From Thermodesulfatator atlanticus (lineage in GTDB: Bacteria > Desulfobacterota > Thermodesulfobacteria > Thermodesulfobacteriales > Thermodesulfatatoraceae), in NCBI GenBank assembly GCA_011321895.1, contig DROK01000120.1, positions 1 through 6,480 of the forward strand: DNA of 6,480 nucleotides, written 5' to 3'. The notes below the pieces were generated by a model. It did no database searches. It was not told the origin of the DNA and worked only from the letters and a program-made list of their open reading frames with translations. Both the position numbers and the translations under genes were made by a program. Every line of letters begins with the position of its first letter. The stretch's first letter is position 1. This document shows positions 1 to 6,227 of this stretch, piece by piece.

Positions 1-89
1 AGGAAACCGCCCAGCCAGAATGTAATAAAAAGCCGGGAATCTTCGGACAAAGCGAGATTTTTAGTTTCGGTCTCGGCCGGAAGGGGCAT
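1..89 (-). CDS. cheW: CheW-like coupling protein, N-terminal part only (runs off the left edge)
   Basis: The frame opens at an ATG at 89 and stays open to the window edge, giving 29 complete codons plus CT, which encodes Leu whatever the third base. The peptide begins MPLPAETETKNLALSEDSR and continues LFITFWLGGFL. A short polar tail followed by a 'xFxTFxLG' beta strand is how CheW proteins typically begin, as in E. coli CheW 'FLVFTLGDEEYGIDI'. CheW links receptors to CheA and is otherwise missing from this operon. The start is supported by AAGGAGG six bases upstream. The frame overlaps the last 29 bases of the J-protein gene in a different frame, which suggests translational coupling. The hydrophobic run could instead be a membrane segment of another protein. 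Only about 30 residues are visible, so the family call is an inference from motif and context. The existence of a gene here is more certain. Confidence 0.6.
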   Translation of the reverse strand, partial: MPLPAETETKNLALSEDSRLFITFWLGGF

Positions 90-1002
90 CTTTTTCCTCC
101 TTTTCCAGGAATTCAGCTAGCTCCTTAAGTTTATTTCGGGCCTTGGGCGAAAAATCTGAAGGGAAAAATACGTCTATTTTGACGTAAAGGTCTTCACGGG
201 AACCATCCGCGCGCCAGGGGCCCCGCCGGGGAAGGACAAGGGTCTGCCCGGGCTGGAAATCAGCGGGCAAATCAAGGTCTTCAGGGCCCTCCAGGGTCTC
301 AATGGAGATCTTTTCTCTCAGGGCAAAGCGCCAGAAAGGTATGAGGGCTCGACTCACCAGCCTTTCCCCTTCAAAATTGAGGCAGCCGCTGGGATGGACC
401 TGAAGCTCGAAAAATACCGCCACCTCTCCTCCTGCCCCCGGGGGGAGATAAAGGATATCTCCCGGACGGGCTCCCAGGGGAAGGCTAAGCTCAAGCTCCT
501 TCTCACCGGAAAGTTCGCCCTTGCCGCGACACTTGGGACAAATGTCTACCAGGATCTCTCCCTTACCCCCGCAGCGGGGGCATACGATACGCAAACGCCT
601 TTCCGGGCCGCTGAATTCGATCATCCCCTCCCCTTCACAAAAGAGACACTTCCTTTTCGGTCCCGCTGGGTTATGACCACTACCCCCGCAATGAGGACAG
701 GGGACGGGTTTGTCCGGGATGACCACCGTTACCGCGGCCCCCACCGCCACTTCCCGGGCCGTGACGTCCAGGAAAGAAAGGACGTAATGGTCACCCTGAG
801 GTCGTCCTTTAAAAATTTCCAGCCGGGCCGGGGCGTGGCGGGCCTGAAGGATTTCGTAAGAACGCTTTAAAGCGAGAAAGAGTTCCTTTTGACCCCCTAG
901 GTCCGGGTGAAAACGGCGCGCCTTTTCCCGAAAGGCGCGCCTGATCTCTTCGATATCCGCCCCGGGGCTTATACCCAGGATGCGGTAGGGGTCAAACTTC
1001 AT
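61..1002 (-). CDS. Compact DnaJ-like co-chaperone (J domain, zinc fingers, C-terminal domain; no G/F region)
   Basis: This 313-residue protein has the DnaJ layout in short form. A J domain covers about residues 1-60, with the HPD motif at 32-34 that in the family stimulates the DnaK ATPase. DnaJ C-terminal domain I starts near residue 70. It is interrupted by four zinc-binding motifs: CPHCGGSG (102-109), CLFCEGEG (119-126), CPRCGGKG (141-148) and CPKCRGKG (155-162). The rest of the substrate-binding region follows to about residue 300, with a charged tail. Canonical DnaJ is about 370-380 residues. Here the Gly/Phe-rich segment after the J domain is absent and zinc motif 1 follows only about 40 residues later. 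There is no signal peptide. The ATG shares ATGA with the cheA stop and has no clear Shine-Dalgarno, so translation is probably coupled to cheA. It is likely a cytoplasmic DnaK partner. A role in chemotaxis is inferred only from the operon, so I do not call it dnaJ itself. Confidence 0.9.
   Translation of the reverse strand: MKFDPYRILGISPGADIEEIRRAFREKARRFHPDLGGQKELFLALKRSYEILQARHAPARLEIFKGRPQGDHYVLSFLDVTAREVAVGAAVTVVIPDKPVPCPHCGGSGHNPAGPKRKCLFCEGEGMIEFSGPERRLRIVCPRCGGKGEILVDICPKCRGKGELSGEKELELSLPLGARPGDILYLPPGAGGEVAVFFELQVHPSGCLNFEGERLVSRALIPFWRFALREKISIETLEGPEDLDLPADFQPGQTLVLPRRGPWRADGSREDLYVKIDVFFPSDFSPKARNKLKELAEFLEKEEKDAPSGRDRN
96..102 (-). promoter_or_regulatory. Ribosome binding site for the cheW-like gene
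   Basis: The minus strand reads AAGGAGG, then a six-base spacer AAAAAG, then ATG at 89. This is a near-perfect Shine-Dalgarno lying inside the end of the J-protein coding sequence. It is the main reason to believe that a gene starts within that overlap. Confidence 0.7.
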
Positions 1003-3716
1003 GCCGCTTTGGCGTATTTCCGGTTAAGGAGATTAGCCAAGGCTTCCAGGACCTTGGCCCGTTCGAGTTTCACCTGATATTCGTCAATTCCGGCCTCAAG
1101 CCCGCGCCGCCGGTCTTCCTCACCCGCCAGCGAAGTAAGGGCCATAATGGGAAGATCGGCCAGCCTTTCCTCGGCCCTGATCTTTTTGGCCAGTTCAAGG
1201 CCATTCATACGAGGCATCTCGATGTCCGTTACCAGGACGTCAAAGGACTCTTTTTGTAATTTTTCCCAGGCCTCAAGGCCATCGGCGGCGGTCTCCACCT
1301 CATAGCCCGCCGCTACCAGGTAATTGGCAATCATCTGACGGAAGAAGGGTGAATCCTCCGCCAAAAGGACCCGGTAGGGCCTTTCTTCCTGGGGTACGAT
1401 CTTTAGGAAGAAGTTGGGGTCATGCATCTCGATGATTTTGTAAACGTCCAGGAAGAGGGTGGTCTTGTCCTTGACAATGGCAGAACCCAGGACCCCTTCT
1501 ATCTGATAAAGCCGCTCATCAAGTTTTACGTGGGTCTGGATACTGTCTACGATGCGGGAGACCAGAAAAGCCACTTCGTTTTCTCCCTCGGCAAAGACCA
1601 AGAGGTGATACTCTTCCTGTTCAGGCAGGGGCTGGATGGGGAGGAAATTCTCCAGCCGAATGATGGGCATACTACGCCCACGGTATTGGACGATCTCTTT
1701 GCCGCCCACAAACTCCAGCTTATCCGCTTTGATCTTGTCAAGCCTGGCCACCAAGGCCAGCGGAATGGCAAACTGTTCTTCAGGAGAGACGTTAAAGAGC
1801 AGGATGAACTGCTGTTCTTCCTCTCCGTAAGCGGCCTGAGCCCCTTCTTCTTTGGCCCGGTCCACGTCCTCAACTTTAAGGCCTATTTTGCGTGAGATAC
1901 CCACCACGTCCAGGATAAGGGCCATTTTCCCGTCTCCCATGATGGTGGCCCCGGCAAAGATGGAAATGTCTTTAAAGTGTTTCCCCAGGGGTTTCACCAC
2001 GATCTCTTCGGAATCCCAGATTTCATCCACCACCAGACCGAAATCCATGGCCCCGGAATTAAGTATCACTAAACTTTCGTTCTCACGGGGCTGCGCTTCC
2101 ACCCCCAGGATTTTGGCCAGCCGCACGATGGGGACCATTTCTCCCCGGAGACGGAAGAACTCCGAATCCCCTATCTGGTGGATATTTTTGCGGGTCTCAG
2201 GGGAAAGCCCCACCAGCTCCCGCAAACTTACCTGAGGGATGGCGTAACGCTGGCCTTCACAGGTCACCACCAGGGCCGGAATGATGGCGAGGGTGAGCGG
2301 AATCTTAAGTCTTACGGTGGTACCGGCCCCCAGCACGGTTTGGATATCTATGCTACCCCCGAGTTTTTCCACGTTGGTCTTGACCACGTCCATGCCCACG
2401 CCACGGCCGGAAATGTTGGTCACCTTCTGGGCGGTGGAAAAACCCGGGCGGAAGATGAGGGCCAGGGCCTCCCGGTCACTCATGCTTTCCGCCTCAGCGG
2501 GGGTAATGAGGCCCTTTTCTATGGCCTTCTGCTTGATCTTTTTCACGTCTATGCCACGGCCGTCGTCTTCTATTTCTATGACTACCTGCCCTCCTTCGTG
2601 GTAGGCCCGGAGGACCAGGGTCCCCACCGGGGGTTTGCCTACCTGGACCCTGGTGTCAGGGTCTTCTATGCCGTGGTCGATGGAGTTACGTACCAGGTGG
2701 GTGAGGGGATCCTTGATGGCGTCGATAATGGAGCGGTCAAGCTCGGTGTCTGCGCCTTCGATACGCAAGTTCACTTTTTTGCCAGTAGAGCGGGCCAGAT
2801 CCCTCACAATCCGGGGGAACTTATTAAACACGTTGCCGATGGGTTGCATCCGGGTCTTCATGATTTTTTCTTGCAGTTCCGTGGTAACCAGAGAGAGGTT
2901 CTGGGTGGCGTTTTGCAATTCGGCATCACTTATCCGGGAAGCGATCTGGACCAGGCGGTTACGGGAAAGGACCAGCTCTCCGGCCAGATTCATGAGTTGG
3001 TCAAGCAGTTTCACGTCAACCCGTACGTGGGTCTCCGTAAGGTGGACCTGAGGCGGAGACTTATCCTCTTTTTTGGGAGCGGAAGCCGCTGGTTTGGGCA
3101 CTTCGGGCTTGGAAGTCTTCTCCTCCGCCTTAGAAGGCTCTTCCTTGGGGGCTTCGGCCTTAGCTTGCGCTTCTTCTTTGGTCTCCGCGCCTTTTTCCCC
3201 TTCTTTCTTCTCTTCAGGGGAAGACGCTTGCGAAGCCTCGGCAGGGGCCTCTTTAGGAGAAGCCTCCTTGGCCTCAGCAGGAGAGGCCTCTTTGGCCTCA
3301 GCGCCACCTCCTTCGGCCCGTTTGGCCACCTTTTCGGCGAAATTCCTCAGGTCTACCAGGAAATCAAGGTAGGTATCATCCACGGGCTCTTTGCCCGTCT
3401 CTTCCAGGGCGGCAATGATGGCCTTGATATAATCGACCGCCTTGAGGAGCATGTCGATGGTTTCTTCGTCTGCCACCACCAGGCCGTCTCTTAATTTGGA
3501 AAGGATATCTTCGGCAAAGTGCGCAATGGCCTCCAGGGTCTTAAAACCGAAAAACCCCGCGGTCCCTTTAATGGTATGGATGGTTCGGAAGATGCTAGAG
3601 AGAAGTTCTTTGTCTTCGGGGCGTTGCTCAAGCTCTACGAACTCTTCGTCCAAGCGTTCAAGGTTTTCCTTGGCCTCGGTGATAAAGTCTTTGAGGACAT
3701 CTTCTTCAAAGCCCAT
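999..3716 (-). CDS. cheA: Hybrid chemotaxis histidine kinase CheA with two CheW-like domains and a C-terminal receiver
   Basis: This 905-residue cytoplasmic kinase would autophosphorylate and pass phosphate to CheY and CheB under receptor control. An Hpt (P1) domain at about 1-110 has phospho-acceptor His47 in TIHTIKGTAGFFG. A low-complexity Ala/Glu/Lys/Pro linker (about 134-225) stands where a P2 domain is often found. The P3 dimerisation domain (about 230-290) includes LMNLAGELVLSRNRL. The ATPase domain (about 290-475) has an N box HLVRNSIDHGIE (340-351), DDGRGID (384-390) and GRGVGMDV (437-444). Two CheW-like P5 domains follow (about 478-612 and 635-770). A receiver (about 782-900) has acidic residues E786/D787, phospho-Asp D831 in VTDIEMP, T861 and K883. 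The Lys is followed by Leu rather than the usual Pro. The ATG at 3716 follows AGGAGG with a five-base spacer. The gene is separated from cheR by 60 bases and overlaps the J-protein gene by four. Confidence 0.97.
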   Translation of the reverse strand: MGFEEDVLKDFITEAKENLERLDEEFVELEQRPEDKELLSSIFRTIHTIKGTAGFFGFKTLEAIAHFAEDILSKLRDGLVVADEETIDMLLKAVDYIKAIIAALEETGKEPVDDTYLDFLVDLRNFAEKVAKRAEGGGAEAKEASPAEAKEASPKEAPAEASQASSPEEKKEGEKGAETKEEAQAKAEAPKEEPSKAEEKTSKPEVPKPAASAPKKEDKSPPQVHLTETHVRVDVKLLDQLMNLAGELVLSRNRLVQIASRISDAELQNATQNLSLVTTELQEKIMKTRMQPIGNVFNKFPRIVRDLARSTGKKVNLRIEGADTELDRSIIDAIKDPLTHLVRNSIDHGIEDPDTRVQVGKPPVGTLVLRAYHEGGQVVIEIEDDGRGIDVKKIKQKAIEKGLITPAEAESMSDREALALIFRPGFSTAQKVTNISGRGVGMDVVKTNVEKLGGSIDIQTVLGAGTTVRLKIPLTLAIIPALVVTCEGQRYAIPQVSLRELVGLSPETRKNIHQIGDSEFFRLRGEMVPIVRLAKILGVEAQPRENESLVILNSGAMDFGLVVDEIWDSEEIVVKPLGKHFKDISIFAGATIMGDGKMALILDVVGISRKIGLKVEDVDRAKEEGAQAAYGEEEQQFILLFNVSPEEQFAIPLALVARLDKIKADKLEFVGGKEIVQYRGRSMPIIRLENFLPIQPLPEQEEYHLLVFAEGENEVAFLVSRIVDSIQTHVKLDERLYQIEGVLGSAIVKDKTTLFLDVYKIIEMHDPNFFLKIVPQEERPYRVLLAEDSPFFRQMIANYLVAAGYEVETAADGLEAWEKLQKESFDVLVTDIEMPRMNGLELAKKIRAEERLADLPIMALTSLAGEEDRRRGLEAGIDEYQVKLERAKVLEALANLLNRKYAKAA
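3255..3302 (-). repeat. Two 24-base tandem repeats in the cheA linker
   Basis: Bases 3255-3278 and 3279-3302 match at 22 of 24 positions. On the minus strand they encode AEAKEASP twice in a row (CheA residues 139-146 and 147-154). They lie in the low-complexity linker between the Hpt and dimerisation domains, and further Glu/Ala/Lys/Pro-rich sequence follows without clear periodicity. Such in-frame repeats can change linker length between strains. Confidence 0.85.
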
Positions 3717-3751
3717 AGGTTCCTCCTCTGGTTTTAAAGACCTTTTTGCCT

Positions 3752-3779
3752 ATTTCGAAAAAAGCCTGGTTAAGCTTTA
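3752..3779 (-). promoter_or_regulatory. Candidate sigma-28-type promoter upstream of cheA
   Basis: In the 60-base cheR-cheA gap the minus strand reads TAAA (3779-3776), a 16-base spacer, then TTCGAAAT (3759-3752). The sigma-28 consensus is TAAA, about 15 bases, then GCCGATAA. The -35 matches fully but the -10 only partly. Its CGA lies 41 bases upstream of the cheA ATG. The -35 overlaps the cheR stop codon and a small palindrome GGTTAAGCTTTAACC (3768-3782). The spacer and -10 share a near-identical block with the region upstream of cheY. The prediction is from pattern only. Confidence 0.35.
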
Positions 3780-4595
3780 ACCCTCCCACTGATAACAGAT
3801 GGTACGCCCGATCATTTTCCGTTTAAAACCGGCAGGCAGCCCCTGCGGGCTCTCGGTGGCCCCCAGGAAAAGATATCCTTTGGGTTTCATCACCCTGGCT
3901 ATGTTTTGCAGGACCTTGGCCTTTACCTCGGGAGAAAAGTAAATGAGCACGTACCGGCAAAAGACCACGTCGAACTTACCCAGGGTGGGGGGCAGAGGGT
4001 CTACCAGGTTAAGTTTTCGGAAGGTTATCAAGCGCCTTAATTTTTCGCTTACCACCCATTTGGAACCGTTTTGTTTGAAGTATTTCACCAGAAAAGTGAC
4101 AGGCAGCCCGCGGTTGACCTCGATCTGGGAGTAAGCCCCTTTTTCGCCCTTCTTTAAGGCCTCCCGGGAAATATCCGTGGCCAGGATCTGGAGGCGCCAG
4201 GAAAGGAGCTCCGGGAAATATTCGTGGATGATCATGGCGATGCTGTAGGCCTCTTGGCCGGTGGAAGCCGCCGCCGACCAGAAACGGAGCTCTTTTTCCT
4301 TGGCCCGGAGTTTTTTAAGCTCAGGAATTACCTCTTTGCGCAGCGCCTCGAAGGGGTGCTGGTCACGGAAGAAATAGGTCTCGTTAGTGGTCATGGCCTC
4401 GATAATCTCATCCCGCAGCTGGGGAGTGAGGCGCTTGCTGGCCATCTGATAAAGCTGGTCAACGTCACGGTAGTTCAGGGCGCGGGCCAGTTCGCGCAAA
4501 CGGCTCTCGATGAGGTAGGCCTTTTCCTCTTTGAGGACGATACCACTGTGTTTTTGTACCAAGTCGGCAAAAAAACGATAGACTTCCGGTCTCAT
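3777..4595 (-). CDS. cheR: Chemotaxis protein methyltransferase CheR
   Basis: This 272-residue enzyme uses S-adenosylmethionine to methylate glutamates on chemoreceptors during adaptation. The short helical N-terminal CheR domain (about 1-60) carries basic residues typical of receptor contact. The hallmark TTNETYFFRD is at 69-78. The catalytic methyltransferase domain has FWSAAASTGQEAYSIAM (105-121) for cofactor binding, LATDIS (138-143), NRGLP (161-165), FRKLNLVDPLP (192-202) and FDVVFCRYVLIYF (208-220). The last motif normally reads CRN; here Tyr215 replaces Asn. There is no C-terminal TPR extension and the length is usual for stand-alone CheR. The ATG at 4595 shares ATGA with the cheB stop. 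The bases just upstream (gcaacggatcgcagc) hold only a poor Shine-Dalgarno, which points to translational coupling with cheB. The product is cytoplasmic and acts at receptor arrays. Confidence 0.96.
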   Translation of the reverse strand: MRPEVYRFFADLVQKHSGIVLKEEKAYLIESRLRELARALNYRDVDQLYQMASKRLTPQLRDEIIEAMTTNETYFFRDQHPFEALRKEVIPELKKLRAKEKELRFWSAAASTGQEAYSIAMIIHEYFPELLSWRLQILATDISREALKKGEKGAYSQIEVNRGLPVTFLVKYFKQNGSKWVVSEKLRRLITFRKLNLVDPLPPTLGKFDVVFCRYVLIYFSPEVKAKVLQNIARVMKPKGYLFLGATESPQGLPAGFKRKMIGRTICYQWEG

Positions 4596-5677
4596 GCTGC
4601 GATCCGTTGCACAAATATTTTTTGTAGAAAAGCGGGGATCTCCCCCAAGGGAAGCACGTAGTCGGCAAGCCCGGCTTCTACTATCGCCCGCGGCATGCCG
4701 TAAACCACCGAGGTGGCCTCATCCTGGGCCACGATGAGGGCCCCCTTCTCTTTCATGAGTTTGGCCCCGGCCAGGCCGTCGTGTCCCATGCCGGTCAGGA
4801 TGATACCCACGCTGCGACCGCCAAAAACGTTGGCCACTGAACGAAAGAGGACGTCTACCGCCGGCCGACAACTGTTCTCTGGAGGCCCTTTGTGGAGGTG
4901 GACCACTTTGGCCGTACCCCTAACCCTGACCTCCATGTGATAGTCCCCGGGCGCGATGAAGACCTTGCCCGGGACCAGGGGGTTTCCTTCCTGGGCCTCT
5001 ACCACCTTTAAGGCGGAGAGCTGATCAAGCCTCTGGGCCAGCTGGGCGGTAAAGATGGGCGGCATGTGCTGTACGATAAGGATGGGTACGGGAAACTGGC
5101 CTGGAAGCCGCGGAATCACCTCGGCCAGGGCCTTGGGGCCCCCGGTAGAGACCCCGATGGCCACGACCTCCCATCTCCCCCCAAGGGGGCGCGAAGGTAG
5201 CCTGCGCTTGGGTGTTGCCGGTTGGACAGCTGGTCTTGGAGAAACCACAGGCCTTACGGGGCGTGCCAAAACCTTGGGCGCCGCCGTCTTTATTTTGGGG
5301 ATCAGCTCTTCCTGGATCTTCTTGATGCTTTCGGAAAGAGAACGGGTAGAAGGTTTGGTCACAAAATCAAAAGCCCCTAAGGAAAGGGCCTTTATGGTCT
5401 CTTTGGCCCCCTTCTCGGTAAGGGAAGAAAACATAATGACCCGGGCCTTGGGATAAACGCGCCGCAGATGTTCTAGGGCGGTGAGCCCGTCCATAACGGG
5501 CATCTCAATATCCAGGGTGATGACGTCAGGACGCAGACGGGGAGCCGCCTCCAGGGCCTCCTTACCGTTGCTGGCGGTACCCACCACCTGGATTTCACGG
5601 TCAGCCTGCAAGGCCTGGGTAATGAGCTTGCGCAGGATGGGGCTATCGTCGACCACTAAGACTTTGATGCGGTTCAC
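4592..5677 (-). CDS. cheB: Chemotaxis response regulator and protein-glutamate methylesterase CheB
   Basis: This 361-residue protein removes receptor methyl groups (and deamidates glutamine in many family members) when phosphorylated by CheA. The receiver domain (about 1-125) has D10/D11, phospho-Asp D56 in TLDIEMP, S84/S85 and K108-P109. A Pro/Arg-rich linker runs from about 130 to 168. The esterase domain (about 170-355) shows the catalytic triad: Ser177 in GVSTGGP, His204 in VQHMP and Asp300 in GMGHDG. The start is GTG at 5677, overlapping the cheY TGA as GTGA. AGGAGG lies seven bases upstream inside the end of cheY. No other start fits the receiver N-terminus (NRIKVLVVDDS) as well. Length and layout are normal for the family, with all key residues present. 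Together with CheR it gives the operon a complete methylation-based adaptation pair. Confidence 0.97.
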   Translation of the reverse strand: MNRIKVLVVDDSPILRKLITQALQADREIQVVGTASNGKEALEAAPRLRPDVITLDIEMPVMDGLTALEHLRRVYPKARVIMFSSLTEKGAKETIKALSLGAFDFVTKPSTRSLSESIKKIQEELIPKIKTAAPKVLARPVRPVVSPRPAVQPATPKRRLPSRPLGGRWEVVAIGVSTGGPKALAEVIPRLPGQFPVPILIVQHMPPIFTAQLAQRLDQLSALKVVEAQEGNPLVPGKVFIAPGDYHMEVRVRGTAKVVHLHKGPPENSCRPAVDVLFRSVANVFGGRSVGIILTGMGHDGLAGAKLMKEKGALIVAQDEATSVVYGMPRAIVEAGLADYVLPLGEIPAFLQKIFVQRIAA

Positions 5678-6048
5678 AGAGAAGCCTCCTCTAAAAGCCA
5701 GCGAATCTTGTTCTCCAGCATCTCCTGGTCAAAGGGTTTCATAAGATACTCGTTGGCCCCGGCCATAATGGCGTCGATAACGCTCTTTTCCTGGTTTTCG
5801 GTGGTGACCATCATGACCTTTATGTGGTTCCAGTGGGCGTTCTGGCGCATTTTTTTCAGAAATTCGTAGCCGTTCATCACTGGCATGTGCCAATCAAGCA
5901 GCACGAGCTTGACATCGGGATTCTCTTCAAGGACCTTTAGGGCCTGCTCCCCGTTTTCCGCTTCTACTACCGAAAAACCCATCTGGGAGAGATAACGTTT
6001 TTCAATCTGTCTGATGGACTTTGAGTCGTCGACCACCAGTGCTTTCAT
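5674..6048 (-). CDS. cheY: Single-domain chemotaxis response regulator CheY
   Basis: This is a 124-residue receiver domain with nothing attached. It shows the acidic pair D7/D8, phospho-Asp D52 in LLDWHMPVMNG, switch Thr82 in MMVTTEN, aromatic Tyr101 in GANEYLMKPF (equivalent to E. coli CheY Tyr106) and Lys104-Pro105. Phosphorylated by CheA, it would bind the flagellar switch. The frame extends 24 codons further upstream to 6120, but I chose the ATG at 6048. It has AAGGAG six bases upstream, it yields the standard receiver start MKALVVDDS, and the extension covers a candidate promoter. It is the first gene of the minus-strand operon and its TGA is overlapped by the cheB GTG. A stand-alone CheY-like regulator with another partner cannot be excluded, but position and sequence favour CheY. 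Confidence 0.92.
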   Translation of the reverse strand: MKALVVDDSKSIRQIEKRYLSQMGFSVVEAENGEQALKVLEENPDVKLVLLDWHMPVMNGYEFLKKMRQNAHWNHIKVMMVTTENQEKSVIDAIMAGANEYLMKPFDQEMLENKIRWLLEEASL

Positions 6049-6054
6049 ACCTTT

Positions 6055-6060
6055 CTCCTT
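6055..6060 (-). promoter_or_regulatory. Ribosome binding site that sets the cheY start
   Basis: The minus strand reads AAGGAG, six bases (AAAGGT), then ATG at 6048. The longer in-frame start at 6120 has no comparable site. A short GC palindrome (CCCCGTGGGG, 6061-6070) lies immediately upstream and could form a very small hairpin. Confidence 0.75.
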
Positions 6061-6085
6061 CCCCGTGGGGCCTAATCTTTCCAAA

Positions 6086-6112
6086 GTTTCGGAAAAAAGC
6101 CCTGGTTCCTTA
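6086..6112 (-). promoter_or_regulatory. Candidate sigma-28-type promoter upstream of cheY
   Basis: The minus strand reads TAAG (6112-6109), a 15-base spacer, then TCCGAAAC (6093-6086). Against TAAA-N15-GCCGATAA this is 3/4 and 5/8, including the CCGA core, with the correct spacing. The CGA lies 43 bases upstream of the cheY ATG, giving a leader of about 30 bases. Sigma-28 commonly drives late flagellar and chemotaxis genes. This is the likely main promoter of the operon, but the call rests on pattern alone. Confidence 0.45.
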
Positions 6113-6135
6113 AGTCTCAAAACAGGAAAGACCTC

Positions 6136-6155
6136 AACCAGGTTTTGTTTGTAAT
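6136..6155 (+). repeat. Looser plus-strand copy of the block found upstream of cheY and cheA
   Basis: This 20-base stretch begins AACCAGG, continues T-rich and ends GTAAT. It matches the block upstream of cheA (minus strand 3771-3752) at 16 of 20 positions without gaps. It points toward the plus-strand genes but lacks the CGA core and a TAAA-like -35. It may be an operator or a chance match. Confidence 0.3.
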
Positions 6156-6182
6156 TCCTTTTGGGAGGATAAAAGAGGTGTC

Positions 6183-6227
6183 ATGAAGAAGAGAGCGAAT
6201 CTTAAATTTTTTAGATCTTTTTATTAA
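6183..6227 (+). CDS. Possible 14-residue leader peptide (uncertain)
   Basis: An ATG at 6183 opens a frame encoding MKKRANLKFFRSFY, ending in TAA. The sequence AGAGGTG ends two bases before the ATG, a good complement to the 3' end of 16S rRNA though with tight spacing. The peptide is basic and aromatic and resembles no family I recognise. Its last third lies in the left arm of the inverted repeat at 6209-6257. It could be a translated leader upstream of the receptor gene, or chance in an A-rich region. If the receptor is transcribed from the candidate promoter at 6239-6265, this frame would not be in that transcript. Confidence 0.2.
   Translation: MKKRANLKFFRSFY

Noticed and set aside
23..44. 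Possible terminator after the J-protein gene (CCGAAGATTCCCGG followed by CTTTTTATT on the minus strand)
   Set aside because: The stem is only three or four pairs, and the sequence lies inside the cheW-like reading frame, so the operon most likely continues.
394..870. Plus-strand open frame opposite the J-protein gene
   Set aside because: It overlaps the zinc-finger coding region completely, has no recognisable motif, and I saw no sign of a separate gene.
2178..3494. A 438-codon open frame on the plus strand opposite cheA
   Set aside because: It is fully antisense to a well-supported CheA. Its sequence shows no family motif and its Leu/Arg/Phe/Gly-rich tract is simply the mirror of the CheA low-complexity linker.
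3768..3782. Palindrome GGTTAAGCTTTAACC at the cheR stop, as a terminator
   Set aside because: The stem is six mostly AT pairs with a three-base loop, and no T-run follows on the minus strand directly. It is too weak to call a terminator.
4224..4661. Plus-strand open frame opposite cheR and the end of cheB
   Set aside because: It is antisense to two intact genes with all their hallmark motifs, and no domain is recognisable in it.
6049..6120. 24-codon N-terminal extension of CheY
   Set aside because: The extension is not part of the receiver fold and lacks a ribosome binding site. It spans a candidate promoter and the good AAGGAG site for the ATG at 6048.
6145..6173. Sigma-70-like TTGTTT, 17 bases, GATAAA on the plus strand
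   Set aside because: It matches only 3/6 and 4/6. Transcription would start at the Shine-Dalgarno of the tiny frame, leaving no proper leader.
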